Shown: positions 18,440 to 31,665, numbered from the stretch's first letter. The stretch is DNA of 64,000 nt from Isochrysis galbana (GCA_018136815.1 CM030932.1:4169980-4233979); one strand, 5' to 3'. The notes: generated by a model not told the origin, from the sequence alone. Translations and numbers: made by a program.

Positions 18440-19091
18440 TATAAGGGGTAAAAAAATGGTGAGGGGAGGGGGGGTAAAAAAAGGGGGAACCTCAAGTTGC
18501 ACCCTCTTCCCTACGTCCTGCCTTGCGGCTTCACGCTGCCGTGCCCCTCGTACTCGTGCGCTACAATGGGGCGGTTCTTGGAGTTATTGGGGATGGGCAT
18601 GGGAGTGTGCTTCGCTTGCGCCTCGGCGCCCACGCTCTTTCTCTTTCGTTGCTGGAAACCTTTACATAGGACAGGAATTTGTCTCAGTTTGAAGATTATC
18701 CGCAGCCGTGCTCACCATTTGGGTGGTAGCGACTGAATGCCGCTTTTCCACATTTTTGGTGGTGGCGATTGAAATCTTTTCCACGTAATTTTGGGTGGTG
18801 GTAAATGAACGCTTTTCTCCTTAAGGGACTAGCCATCTTCATCTTCATCTTCCCAATTGGATTTTTTGTCGAAAGGGTCAGGGGAGAGGGGTTGTAGAAC
18901 GCTTGCGTGAAAGTAGTGGATCCAGGGTCGCGTGCGCGGTGAGAATATTATGCAGTTTGTTTATTCAGAAGGCCACTTCAACAACCACTTCAATGCGCTG
19001 CGGCGCCGTGTACGACGCGTGCAAATTGCAAGCTGCTACTCACGTCGCGAACTTCGCCCCGCGAATCCGAGGAAGAGAGCACTAGTAGTCT
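18440..19091. other. Repeat-rich intergenic region
   Basis: Positions 18710-18830 contain three degenerate tandem units of about 48 bp (TTTTGGTGGTGGCGATTGAA and variants). Positions 18905-18960 (GTAGTGGATCCAGGGTCGCG, then GCGGTGAGAATATTATG) match the 3' terminal segment of LINE-A-type elements (compare 33145-33215 and 61870-61905), so a tail fragment is present. No gene is seen. Confidence 0.5.
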
Positions 19092-20400
19092 TCAAGACGC
19101 ATCCTCTCGGTCCATGCATGAGTACCATGCGTCCCACCCCTCGCTCGACGCTCGAAATGAGGAAAATGTCGCGGCGGCTTTGCTCTCTCCAGCCGTCGAC
19201 CCTCCCTGGATCTCGAGCTGCCACTCTTCCTCCCACACCGCTTGTCGCCCCAACTTCTCTTTTGATAGCCTCTCGGAATCGCCCAACGCATCCATCAGCG
19301 CACGTGCCCGTTCGCGAAACTCCTTCTCTGGCAAGAATGGCAACTGCGATTCCCTCTCAGGGTCCTCCAGCTCCAGTCCCGGTGGCCGCTCCGCGGACAG
19401 CGCGGCAGCGATGCGAGCGGCGTCAACAGCTGCGGACTGTTGCGCAGTTAAGAGCGGCAGCACGTCGAGAGCATCAAAAGGGGCTGCGGGCGGCGCACTC
19501 GTCGCCATGGAATCGGCATCGTCTGTGGCAACGAATGTAGGCGCGGTAGGTGGTTGCGGTAGAGGAGGGGGTAGAGCGGCGTAACCGAGACGGCATGAGA
19601 AGGGTAGCTCGGGGTCGTCACGAAGCTCCTCGTACGCGCGGAAGCCATGCTTGTAGATGCCAAGGAGGAGAAGTGCGTCGTCGCGTGGTGTCCACGAGAC
19701 GGCCTCGTGACGCCCGACGCCGCCGTGAATGGGAGGCGCTCTGAAAGATACTAATGGAGAGGCATGCCTGTAGTCCAATGGGGATGGGAGGCTACGCGTG
19801 AGCCCAACAAACCGCAGAAGATTGTCATGGTGATCGTTGCTCAATCTATGTGCCCATCACAACTGCCCGTCGCCTGTTGGTCCTAGCCTACGAACCTTTC
19901 AATGGCGTCCGAGAGCCTCTTAAGCGCGAGAAGCCTTTGCAGCATCGATGCCCCAAGCTTCCGAACGCGCTCAGCATACTCTGCGCCTCCGGCTGAGACG
20001 AGCGGCTCGAGCTCAGTCACCTGCGCTTGGGACAAACTTGGCACCCTGCAGCCTATCTCCCGTAGCACCTCGTGCGCAGCCGCCACGTCCTCGCGAGCAG
20101 CTGTTGACTGCATGGCGGCCCCGCACGCCGCACCCGCGGGTGCTGCACCACCTTCACCNNNNNNNNNNNNNNNNNNNNNNNNNNNNNNNNNNNNNNNNNN
20201 NNNNNNNNNNNNNNNNNNNNNNNNNNNNNNNNNNNNNNNNNNNNNNNNNNNNNNNNNNCCCGGCAAGCTGCATCCTCTCCTCGGAAACGCAGCCATATGG
20301 TCGATGGGTTGCAAGTCCAATCAGCTGGCGCACTTGCAGATCGCGCAAAGCGGGTAGATCTACGGCTTCGAGCTGTTGTTATGAATAAGCATCGGTCCGC
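19092..20400 (-). CDS. SANT/CHD1-C-like domain protein, broken by an assembly gap
   Basis: Minus strand. The last exon, 19092-19740, joins through a 155-bp intron (19741-19895) to an exon starting at 19896, giving DAIER|APPIHGGVG in frame. The upstream exon runs into the 100-N gap (20159-20258); beyond it, a frame reading DLPALRDLQVRQLIGLATHR probably continues the gene. The last exon carries SWTPRDDALLLLGIYKHGFR followed by AYEELRDDPELPF. This resembles the Myb/SANT-like segment near the C-terminus of CHD1-type chromatin remodellers (W..DD..LLLG..K.G...W..IR.DP.L). The rest is Pro/Ala-rich, then Glu-rich helical. Start codon and N-terminal domains cannot be seen. A chromatin role is inferred from this one domain. 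Confidence 0.55.
20159..20258. other. Assembly gap (100 N)
   Basis: Exactly 100 N bases, the conventional length for a gap of unknown size. It interrupts an exon of the SANT-like gene. Confidence 0.98.
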
Positions 20401-20450
20401 GACCACTACCCCGCGACCAGTCGTGCCAGCCATGACCCTACTCTTGATCC

Positions 20451-22087
20451 TCAGCGCGATTTTTTGTTAATATTTTCTGTGGGATAAGCCTCTCTTGGAG
20501 CCTCCGAGGCGATTGCGACTAGGTCTTGCTTGGAGACAGACACTCGCATGCCGCCGAGGCCAAGGCCCGAGGCGACGCCAGCTGGGATGGACGGGAGCAT
20601 GTGCTCCTCCGTCTCATAGTCCAAGCTTTCGCCACGCCGTGCAGCGACCGGAGCTGCGGGTAAGTTGTGGCCCTGTCGCGCCTCCCGGTCCTTGCGTGCC
20701 TTGAAGGCGTTGACATGATAGTTGCCGACGACGCGCTCCATAAAAAAGAGGCCATTCCATGAGGCGAGCGCAAGCAAGAAGCATCGAAAGCAGCGAATGT
20801 AGAGCGGGGCATCTTGGACAAAGAGCTGAATGTATGCGAAGACTGCCACAGAAATCAGCCACGGCGCGCGGCACCAAACATTGATCGCGCTGTTGAGGCG
20901 TTTCTCATCGAGCGGCTTCATCCAGCCATGCTTCACCAAGAAGAGCATGAGGTAATCCACGCCACCCGGCACTCCACACATAAAGAAGTGATTGTAGTCC
21001 ATCAAGGGCCCCACTTCTGCGGTGATCAGCAACGGACCACCTGCGTTCGGCAAGCAAAGGAGGTGTCGGTCCACTTATGATGCGATCCAAAGGTGACGCC
21101 AACAAGGCGACCGAAATCAGCCGTCGCATGTCGTCAAGGGTAGGGGCAACTTGGAGCTACGCCGCTTTGACCACAACTCGGTGAACTGTGGCGAATAGGC
21201 TCGAAGACGGGCTGACGTACCGACGACGACCATGAGCAAATGATGCAGCCAGTCGATTGGCGCCAGCTTGTCGAAGAAAGCCATGTGATAGACATGGATG
21301 GAAAAGATGAAGGAAGCTGGCCAATGGTTGAGCTGATTCTCCGCAAGAGCGCCCAGCGGGTCCGTGATCATGTAGGCCACGTCAGGCAGGCAAAGGAGAG
21401 AGATCCACACATTCGCAATCGCATGGAGCCCGAACCAGCGCGCCTATGTTCATTCACAGCGGAGGGGCATGGCGAATCGGGTCGGAGGTACTGCATTTGT
21501 AGCGCCGTGCTGAAGACATGGGCACATTGCCTCGAGTTTGGCCGAGCTGGTTCGGGGGTGGCTGCAACTGACCTTTGTGTGGCGTGCGTACACGAAATCA
21601 CAGACGCCGAGCGCGGCAAGCCCGAGGAACGAAGCGCAGATCGTATTCCAGGTCACCTATAAGACAAAGTGCCACGGTGAGCTGAGGCTGCCATCCTCGA
21701 AGTGAGTCCACCTTGGCCACGTATTGGTGTCTCACCTCAGTGATAGGCCGCTTGTGGCCATAGACGCCACCAAAGCTGAAGAGCTCTCCGGAGACGCCTG
21801 TGCGTGAGAATGCTGCGGACCCGTTGAAGTGGTAGCATGTGGCGCAGAGCGCGCCCAGCCAGCCGAGAGAGAGAGCCGCCATGCAGTACATGGAGCCGGC
21901 AGGCGAGAGGTTGCCGATGAAGCTGGGAGGGGTGGGGGAAAGAGCGGGGGAGGGGAGGGGGGGGGAGGGGGGTCGGCGGCGCGTGAGTTGTGTGTGTGCG
22001 CGCGCGCGCGCGCGTGCCACGGGAGAGTCGCGCGCACTTGGCCCACATCCCCTTCTCTGGGTCGTATCTGTGCGGCGAGCGCGGCAT
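20451..22087 (-). CDS. Five-exon multi-pass membrane protein, TLC/CLN8-like
   Basis: Reconstructed from splice sites on the minus strand: 22038-22087, 21736-21922, 21573-21656, 21221-21443 and 20451-21040. All junctions are GT-AG and the phases agree, giving 377 aa. Hydrophobic segments: MYCMAALSLGWLGALCATCY, NTICASFLGLAALGVCDFVY, NVWISLLCLPDVAYMI, a segment ending in DWLHHLLMVVVG, then FFMCGVPGGVDYLMLFLV, WLISVAVFAYIQLFV and FRCFLLALASWNGLFF. The HVYHMAFF...DWLHHLLM pattern recalls the conserved His/Asp motifs of TLC-domain proteins (ceramide synthase, TRAM, CLN8), which act in ER lipid handling. The match is weak, so substrate is unknown. The C-terminal 90 residues are a soluble tail. Start ATG at 22087 is the only one in frame with exon 2. 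Confidence 0.68.
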
Positions 22088-22880
22088 CGCGAGAGGGAGG
22101 GAGGGAGAGGGAGGGGGTGGGGGAGAGACAGAGATGTGAAGAGAGGAAGAGAGGAAGAGGGAAACAAACACCAACGGGAAAGAGGAGAGGAGGGAGAGGA
22201 AGGTGAGAGAGAATGGGGGGGCGGTGGTCTATGTATGTGACGCGGAGAGAGAGAAGGATGTAGAGTTGATGGATGAGCAGGGGTGTGAGGCGAACGGGGA
22301 GAGGGCGGAGGGCTCAGGGGGGGTTAGAATACAGGAGAGATGCGCCTCGAGTATATAGAATACAGCGAGAAGAGGGGAAGGGAGAGAGGAGAGCAAGCGG
22401 ACCCCCCACCGGCCGTCCCCCCGCGCAGCCACGCGGCCGCCGCTGACGAAACCTGCCTGTCGCCGGTTCGGGGCCGGCGGCGGCAGGCAAGGGGTTTTCT
22501 TGTAGCGCGGCCGGGGGAGGCTACAAGCCAGACAGCCAGACATCTTAGAGGGTTTTTGAGAAGGTTTCACTCGGGTTTCATTCGGGTTTCACTCCGGGGT
22601 TTCACTTGCTCGACTACCGAGTAAAGCTGGGTGAAACCCGAGGAAAACAACGTTCTGCAAAATGGGAACCAGCGTTCTGCTGGCCGCGAGAGGTTTCACT
22701 GCGCCGCCCCGATGACCGTCTCTCGCTCCGTCTCACGACCATATGCGGAAGGGCCCCCACTCCCGTTTGTTTCTTCTCTGTTTACGTTATTTTAAGTCTC
22801 TCTTTATTTCGCGAATTTACCTTGAAGACCAAGGACCGTCATATGAATTTTCTCGTCGTCACCTTAAGTAAAAGTAAACG
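22088..22880. other. Purine-rich low-complexity region between divergent genes
   Basis: Positions 22088-22260 and 22300-22400 are GGGAGAGAGA-type purine runs. Positions 22555-22610 hold four copies of GGGTTTCACTC/CGGGTTTCATT. No gene is seen. The region separates the minus-strand membrane-protein gene from the plus-strand transposase. Confidence 0.5.
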
Positions 22881-24232
22881 ATGAGTGACGAGTTCTTCTT
22901 CTCGTCGTCCACTTCCCTCGTTGGGGGGGAGACGAGAACAGCAGCGACGATGCCGACCCGCCCCTTCACAGCGATGGAGCTGGAGAATGCGGAGATGGCG
23001 TTGGCACTGGCTGTCGCGGTCGATGAGGATCATCAGTGGGATGAGCTCCTCGCGGGCTTCTCCGACGAAAGCGCGGACGATGAGGAAATCTTCCTCATCT
23101 CACTCGCCATTGATCCTCTAGGCCGCTCCGCTAAGACGCGCATCGGCCCGCAGCGCCTTTCAGTTGCCCGGCTGGAGCGCGAGGCAGCTCAAGCCGGCTT
23201 GGGCGATGATGACTTCGCCAGGGATGTTTATATCCGCTTTGGCGTACGTCTCCCCAACCTCCGCCGCTTTGTTGACGCACTGCTGCTGCCGGCTGGCTGG
23301 CGGCTGCGCGGCGGCCACGTCATGCGTGGCGAGGAGGCCGTTCTCATTACGCTGCGGCGCTTTCGAACGCCAGGTGAGAGGGCCTGCGACGCGCCGAGCA
23401 TGCCTTTGCGGGTGCCATTTCACTTTCTCCCTCACTCCATCGTTCGTCTCCTTGTGCACAGTGCACAGGATCTGCAACATCTCTGGTGTGGGAGACGGGG
23501 CGCAGCGAAGCCGCCATCTCGGCAGCGCACCATGCTGTCGTCGAGCACATACATCTCATTTTCCCTCATCTTCTCGATTCTCGAGGCTTCTCCGCCTTCA
23601 CTCCCCTCTTTCCCGCCTTTGCTGCGGCGCTAGTGAGGGCGGGTGTTCCCGTGTCGAATATGGTAGGCTTCATCGACGGTAAGTTGTGGCCCGTTGCACG
23701 ACCCGTTCGGTCGCAAGGCGTGTATTTTTCCGGGCACAAGCGTTGTCACGGTGTGAAGGTGCAAGGAATTGTCTTCCCCAATGGAATCCAACCATGGGCC
23801 TATGGCCCAGTGCATGGATCCTAGCATGACTCCTTCGTGCTGCACGTGTCTGGTCTCCTGCACATCGTGCAATTGTGTTGCACTAGGATTGGGTGCACAT
23901 ATTGCTTGCTCGGTGACTCTGCTTACCCCATGTCAGCTTACCTGTACAGGATGTACAGGGGCGCGCTGCTTGCATGGCAGGCTTTCTTCAATGCCGTCAT
24001 GAGCCCCTTCCGCGTGAGCGCCGAATGGGGGTTCGGGAAAGTGGCCAACCTCTGGCCATGGTTTGATCTAGCGCGTGGGCAGCAATTGTTGCGTCGTGAT
24101 GTCGGGGCATACCTCCGGGTGGCTAATCTTTTCACCAACATGCATACGTGCTTGTACGGTAGCATTGTTTCCCACAAGTTTGGCATGGAACCTCCTCCCC
24201 TGGAGACATACATGGCTGGGGGGCCCTTTTGA
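22881..24232 (+). pseudogene. PIF/Harbinger-type DDE transposase with one in-frame stop
   Basis: Two exons, 22881-23373 and 23469-24232, joined by a 95-bp GT-AG intron; the junction gives RTPG|SATSLVWETG in frame. Exon 2 carries the catalytic region: MVGFIDGKLWPVARPV (first Asp), YFSGHKRCHGVKVQGIV, then HDSFVLHVSGLL, LLGDSAYPMSAYLYRMYRG (second Asp) and RVSAEWGFGKVANLW (Glu). This is the HARBI1/PIF DDE pattern. A TAG at 23822-23824 sits between GPVHGS and HDSF, where the family usually has Arg or Lys; the frame is otherwise open to the end. The N-terminal exon is acidic and helical and lacks an obvious DNA-binding motif. A partner Myb-like protein, usual for this superfamily, is not seen nearby. 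Either recently inactivated or read through. Confidence 0.82.
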
Positions 24233-24305
24233 TAGGTGATGGTCCTCTCCGTGTAGCCTCACTTACAATTGCAATGTAACAAAAACAACTGTATTAGTAG
24301 TGTTA

Positions 24306-25370
24306 GAAGTGCCGCTAAATTGCTGAGCAGGCCTCAGGTTCGGGGTCTTTTGGACAAGTACCCCCGTGAAGAGCGTCCAATTTCTAGTTGCACAGCCCCC
24401 CCCCGCCTGCCCCCCCCCCTCCCCTTCCCCCCCACCCCCCACCCCCTCTTCCCCGCCCCCCCGCCCCCTGTGAGCTATAAGTAGTAGAAGTGCCGCTAAG
24501 TTGCTGAGGCCTCAGGTTCGGGGTCTTTTGGACAAGTACCCCCGTGAAGAGCGTCTAATTTCTAGTTGCACAGCCCCCCCCCGCCTGCCCCCCCTCCCCT
24601 CCCCTCCCCCCCCCCCCTCTTCCCCGCCCCCCGCCCCCTGTGAGCTATAAGTAGTAGAAGTGCCGCTAAGTTGCTGAGGCCTCAGGTTCGGGGTCTTTTG
24701 GACAAGTACCCCCGTGAAGAGCGTCCAATTTCTAGTTGCACAGCCCCCCCCCGCCTGCCCCCCTCCCCTCCCCCTTCCCCCCACCCCCCACCCCTCTTCC
24801 CCGCCCCCCGCCCCCCTGTGAGCTATAAGTAGTTAGTAGAAGTGCCGCTAAGTTGCTGAGGCCTCAGGTTCGGGGTCTTTTGGACAAGTACCCCCGTGAA
24901 GAGCGTCCAATTTCTAGTTGCACAGCCCCCCCCCGCCTGCCCCCCTCCCCTCCCCCTCCCCCCCCCCCCCCCCCTCTTCCCCGCCCCCCGCCCCCCTGTG
25001 AGCTATAAGTAGTAGAAGTGCCGCTAAGTTGCTGAGGCCTCAGGTTCGGGGTCTTTTGGACAAGTACCCCCGTGAAGAGCGTCCAATTTCTAGTTGCACA
25101 GCCCCCCCCCGCCTGCCCCCCTCCCCTCCCCCTTCCCCCCCCCCACCCCCTCTTCCCCCCCCCCCGGTGAGCTATAAATAAGTATTAGAAGTGCCGCTAA
25201 GTTGCTGAGGCTGAGGCCTCAGATTGGGGGTCTTCTAGACAAATATCCCCATGAAGAGCGTCCTATTTGTAATTGCACAGCCTCCCCCCCCCTGTGCCCC
25301 CCCCCCCCCCTCGCCCCATCCCCCTATTCTGCCACCCCCCCCCTGTGTTATCCTTGGTCGGGTGTTATCC
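24306..25370. repeat. Satellite array, about 175-bp unit, six copies
   Basis: Units start with AGAAGTGCCGCTAAGTTGCTG at 24306, 24487, 24656, 24838, 25013 and 25187 (spacing 169-182 bp). Each has a conserved about 85-bp half (GAGGCCTCAGGTTCGGGGTC, TTTTGGACAAGTACCCC, GAAGAGCGTCCAATTTCTAG) and a variable C-rich half, ending GTGAGCTATAAGTAGTAG. The outer units are the most diverged. It begins about 70 bp after the Harbinger transposase stop and may be part of that transposon's 3' region. Confidence 0.95.
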
Positions 25371-25569
25371 TTGGTCCTTTGTGACCGTGTGACGTTGTTG
25401 TTCTCACACTTGACGGGTGTTTTCGATTCCTAGTCTTCCTCCTAGTCGCAGTAGTTGGGAGCTCGGTGCGAGTTCGATGCGAGTGTGTGGTCGGAAGTCG
25501 TTGGTGTCGACGCACAAAACTTTTTTGGGTTGGGTTGGGTCGACGTTGCACGTCTGCCTGGGCTCTTCT

Positions 25570-25680
25570 GGAGAGCTCTCACGTGCACCGTCCAATGAAG
25601 GAGGCCGGTCCCCATCGTGCGTGTCGCGCTGTCTGTATCGTGTATGGGGTAGTGCGGGTATCTCACTCACTTAGTGGTTT
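25570..25680 (-). mobile_element. Short LINE-A coding fragment
   Basis: The minus-strand frame reads RYPHYPIHDTDSATRTMGTG then LLHWTVHVRALQ. It aligns with the LINE-A2 segment VRHPQYPVHNAECASRTMGI followed by GLLHWTTHVRALQ (about 59920-60020). Only about 35 residues are preserved, with unrelated sequence on both sides. Confidence 0.7.
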
Positions 25681-25689
25681 TGCCGGTGT

Positions 25690-27057
<1,368 letters not shown>

Positions 27058-30000
27058 ATGAGTGCGATGGAGCGCAATTGCACGCTCCTTCTCCACTACG
27101 ACAAGGCCACTCCGCCCAACGAGGACGAGATCAGAGAGCTGCTGGAGTCCAAGGAGGTGGAGAAGAAAGTCGAGGCAATGAAGACTCTCATCTCTCTGCA
27201 GCTCAACGGCGAGTCGATGCCCAAGATGCTGATGGTGGTCATCAGGTTTGTCGTCCCCTCCGACGACCACAAGCTCAAAAAGCTGCTCCTCATCTACTGG
27301 GAGGTGATCGACAAGACGGGGCCTGACGGGAAGCTGCTGCCAGAGATGATTCTCGTGTGGTAAGAGCAGTTTGGGGGGGGGGGCAAGGGGGGAAGGTGGT
27401 GGGAGGGCGTGCTGGGAGAGGTTTCTGACAGCTACCAGGCGTTCGTGCCCCTTTCGGCGAGGCAGCGACCGTGCGAGAGAGAGAGCGGGGGAGGGGGGTA
27501 TGCACGCAGGGGGCACGTTGGCCGGCTGCCCTGTGTGTGCGGAGAGAGGGAGAAGGTTCCTGCGAGGCGCGCCGATGGACACCGCGTGCTCGATGCGCTG
27601 CGTGCACGAGTGCCCGGGTGCACGCGGTTGTTGGCGCATCCTGATCGCCGATCCCTGCCCGCCTCAGCAACAACCTGCGCAACGACCTGAGCCATCCCAA
27701 CGAGTTCATCCGTGGCTGCACGCTGCGCTTCTTGTGCAAACTCAAGGAGGCGGAGATCCTCGAGCCGCTCATCCCGACCATCAAGAACAACCTGGAGCAC
27801 AGGCATGCATTTGTGCGGAGGAACGCCGTGCTCGCAGTCTACTCGATCTTCAAGTCGTTTGACTACTTGCTGCCTGATGGCCCTGAGCTTGTCGAGGCTG
27901 TCTTGCAGCAAGAGCAGGACGCGTCGTGCAAGCGCAATGCCTTCCTTATGCTCTTCCACTCGTCGCAGGAGCGCGCAGTCGAGTACCTGTCCCAGAACTT
28001 GGAGCAGGTCTCGAATTGGAGCGACATACTCCAGCTCGTTGTCTTGGAGCTCATCCGCAAGATTGTGCGTGCCAACCCATTCGAGAAGTCGAGGTACATC
28101 CGCTGCATCCTCACACTCTTCAGCTCTGAGTCGAACGCGGTGGTGTACGAGTGCGCATCCGTTCTCGTCGCTCTTTCAAGCTCTGCGACCGCCATCCGTG
28201 CAGCCGCCAACTCGTACACGCAGCTGCTGTCGTCTCAGTCGGACAACAACATCAAGCTCATCGTGCTCGAACGGCTCCAGGATCTCAAGCGCCAGCACTC
28301 CAAAGTGTTGCAGGAGATGGTCATGGACATCATCCGTGCACTCAGCTCCGCCAACCTCGACATACGCAGGAAGACGCTCGAGATTATGCTCGACCTGATC
28401 GTGCCTAAGAACATCGCTGAAATAATGCAGGTGCTGAAGAAGGAGGTGCAAAAGACCCAGGGCGAGGAGGGCGAGAAGAACGCCGAGTACCGCGCCATGC
28501 TCATCAATGCCATCCACAAATCTGCCATCCGTTTCCCCGAGTCGGCCTCCATGGTAGTGCCTGTCCTGATGGATTTCCTCGGAGATTCCAATCAAGGCAC
28601 GGCGGTTGAGGTCATCCTTTTCGTGCGCGAGATCCTCGAGACGTTCCCCCACCTGCGCGAGTCCGTCATGCAAAAACTGCTACAGACCTTCCCCTCCATC
28701 CACTCATCGCGCGTGGCGAGGGTGGCGCTGTGGCTCATAGGCGAATTCTGCGTTTCAGGCGAGGAAGTGGCTGCCGGCTTCACCACGCTCAAGGCCTCGT
28801 TGGGGGAGCTCCCGTTTGCTCTGGCCGCCGGGGCACAGGAAACAGTGACACCCAACGGCAGCGGCGCGGGAGGGGGGAGGGCTGAGGGGCGGCCGGTCGT
28901 GCTGGCCGACGGGACGTATGCCTCGGTCATTGCGGCCGATGACGCAAGGGACGCAGCGGACGCTTCGCCAAAGCTGCGGAGTCTGATTGTGGGGGGTGAC
29001 TTTTTTTTGGCCACCGTTGTCGCGACCACAATGACCAAGCTCGCGCTACGCTCGCGCGCGCACCTCCCCGCCCAGGCGGCCAACATGGTGGCAGCTGACG
29101 TGATGCTGATATTGACAGGCATGCTGCAGCTGGGCAAGGCCGGCACGGTGGGCCAAACCATCGATGCAGACTCGCAGGAGCGCCTCACAACCTACTTACA
29201 CCTGCTGTCGAATCCCGGGGAAGATGTGCAGCAACTCTGCCTTATCCACTGCCACGAGGCTTTCTCCTCGATGCTCAGCGAGCGCGCGTCGCAGGAGGAA
29301 GGTGAGAAACCGTCGGAAGAGGCGGTTCCCGAAGTCAACAGGCAGGCGGACGACCTGATCTCGGTGCGGCAGCTGAAGGGTGGCAAGCCCGAGACGGCCG
29401 CGCTTGAATTCGACGACGACGACGACATTGTCGCCTCGGCTACGGGCGCCTTCAAGGGAGAGCTTGATTTCGCCGCTCGGCTCAAGCGCGTGACGCAACT
29501 GACGGGCCTGTCCGATCCCGTGTACGCCGAGGCGTATGTGCTCGTCCACTCGTACGACATTATGCTAGATGTGCTAGTGATCAATCAGACCCAAGAGCCG
29601 ATGGTGAATTTATGCCTTGAGCTGGCCACCGTGGGCGATCTGAAGCTGTGCGAGCGCCCTACTGCATACACCCTTGCGCCGGGGGAGTCGAAGCACATCA
29701 AGGCCAATATCAAGGTATGCACTCCACCTCGGATCCCAACGCTACGACTGAATCGTGTTCTTTGGTCCAAGACCCCGACGCCGCGCCCAAATCGGCTTGA
29801 GGCTTGGCGTTGCACGGATCCGCCCCCTCGCCTCGCCCACACATGGTTGAGGGTGTCATTGCAAATGACATCCTGGTACACCGACTACCGCCATCTTATC
29901 TCCCTACACGTGCAGGTGTCATCGACAGAAACGGGGATCGTTTTCGGCTCGATAGTCTATGACGCCCAAGGCATGCCTCCCCCGCCTGGTGGCGGAGAGA

Positions 30001-30413
30001 ACCGGAACTGCGTCGTGCTCAACGATTTGCACATCGATATCATGGACTACATCGCTCCCGCCTCTTGCACTGACCTGGCGTTCCGAGCCATGTGGGCCGA
30101 ATTTGAGTGGGAGAACAAGGTCGCCGTGAACACTGATATCACCGAGGTCAAGGAGTTCCTAGAGCACGTCATCAAGTCGACGAATATGCGGTGCCTCACA
30201 CCGCCCGCCGCACTGGAGGGCGACTCAGGCTTTCTTGCCGCGAATCTGTATGCCAAGTCCATTTTCGGCGAGGACGCGCTCGTGAACGTGTCGATCGAGA
30301 AGAGGAGCGATGGAAAAATATGTGGCTACATCCGGATCCGCTCCAAGACGCAAGGCATCGCACTCTCTCTCGGCGACAAGATCACCCTCAAACAAAAAGG
30401 GCCCTCCGCCTAA
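27058..30413 (+). CDS. COPB1: Coatomer subunit beta (beta-COP)
   Basis: Three exons: 27058-27359, 27668-29714 and 29916-30413 (introns 308 and 201 bp, GT-AG), giving 948 aa, close to the usual 950. The N-terminal alpha-solenoid is evident from MERNCTLLLHYDKATPP, through MILVCNNLRNDLSHPNEFIR across the first junction, to HRHAFVRRNAVLAVYSIF. The C-terminal appendage region includes KANIKVSSTETGIVFGSIVY across the second junction and WENKVAVNTDITEVKEFLEH. Beta-COP is a core component of the COPI coat that forms Golgi-to-ER and intra-Golgi vesicles with Arf1. The central region has a low-complexity insert (about residues 465-500). The second intron is a multiple of three with no stop, so its retention would still give an open protein, but family alignment supports removal. 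Confidence 0.96.
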
Positions 30414-30938
30414 TGTCTTTGCTTTCATGGAGATCCCTCGTGGCGTCCATCACGAGAGGCATCTCTTGGGCGAGGCCGCGACCGCTTTGCCGATAGGGCC
30501 AGCGCGTCCGTTGCTAGCCCCATTTGACGAAGAGGAGGCCACGTGTCAACTTGGTTCACGAGAAAGGGGGAAAGTGAGGCTGGTGCATCTGAGGGGAGCG
30601 AGACTAGGCCGGTTGCGGGGAGCATTTGGACTAGATTGCCGAGGCCGTGGAGCGGCCTCATCATCGCGGCTGAGTCTTGAAGAGCTTTCAGTGAGGGGTT
30701 GGCTGACTCGCCGCCGTCGTCGTCACCAATGTGGAAGGATGCTCGTTGTACGTGATGAGAAGCGCGCAGCGGTCAAACACCAAATCGGCAACCCCTTCGA
30801 AAAATCAGCTTTTGTATTCTAGCTCCTCAACTAACTTAATCGTTGGTTGCGATGGGGGAAAAGAACACGGAACACCTGAAGATTCAGGGCTACACACCTA
30901 TTGCTAGACCGGTTACTACTACCTTCCAAGAGGGTGCC
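30414..30938. other. Beta-COP 3' flank, no gene seen
   Basis: Contains the presumed 3' UTR of beta-COP. Open frames on both strands are short and without recognisable motifs. The region ends at the palindrome of the next mobile element. Confidence 0.4.
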
Positions 30939-31440
30939 AACTAAGTTTATACTTGGTTCGCGCCCATGGGGGGGCACGAGCACGCCACACCAATCTGGTC
31001 TTGGAGGATTTGTTGAAGGATTGGGAGTCCCATGTGCTGCCTTGGGAGCTAGAGATGGTTGTGGAGGAGCCAGAGGACGAAAATGACTGTTAGCTCTGCA
31101 TCTGTTCCCGTTAGTATTGTAACTATAGTTACTAACTTTATAATACCTGATATTAGGCTAATATCAGGTCTGATATCAGGTGTTAGGTTGTCAAAACCTG
31201 ACGACCTGATCCCTGACGTCCCATCACTGAGAGAAAGGGGGGGAAAGATCACCGGGGGGGGGGGCGCGGGCCACCGGACCATATCTAAGTCCTTCCCAGC
31301 CCCCCCCACAACCTGGGCCCCTAAGTAGAGCACGAGGGGAGTTGCCGCAAGGCGGGAAGTGAGGGAGAGGAAGGGAAATGGGCGTGGCTACAGTAGCTAA
31401 CCCCATAGCCACGCGCGAGGGGAGAACATTAAAAGTTTTT
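30939..31440 (+). mobile_element. Non-autonomous element with palindrome 5' end and LINE-A 3' end
   Basis: It begins AACTAAGTTTATACTTGGTT (30939-30958), then CGCGCCCATGGGGGGGCACG as in element A. Its last about 190 bp match the LINE-A1 3' region: GGGCCACCGGACCATATCTA, CCCCCCACAACCTGGGCCCC, AGAGCACGAGGGGAGTTGCC, GGCGTGGCTACAGTAGCTAA, then GAGAACATTAAAAG and a T run ending near 31440. The fusion of a palindrome head with a LINE-type tail suggests mobilisation by the LINE machinery. Confidence 0.6.
31145..31169. other. Perfect 12-bp-arm inverted repeat
   Basis: ACCTGATATTAG, a single G, then CTAATATCAGGT. Related half-copies (GATATCAGG, ACCTGACGACCTGAT) follow to 31210. It lies inside the non-autonomous element at 30939-31440 and could form a hairpin in its RNA. 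Confidence 0.9.
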
Positions 31441-31665
31441 TTCCCCGTAATATCTCAAGATAACGAATGCCTTCGCTCGACATTTCATAGTCAACTGGGC
31501 CCCTATCTCGACGCGCGAGCCTCGGTCGATTCCGATCGAACCAGTTCTCTCTCTCTCTGAAGAAGAAAGGATGCGTGTGGATCTTGAGGAGGAGGGAAAG
31601 GTGCTGATGAAATGGATGCAGCTCCACTCCCACAATCACAGAGACACATGCTGCGCTCCATGACC

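Noticed and set aside
24306-25370. CRISPR-like array
   Set aside because: Repeats are about 85 bp with C-rich low-complexity intervals in a eukaryotic genome; this is a satellite.
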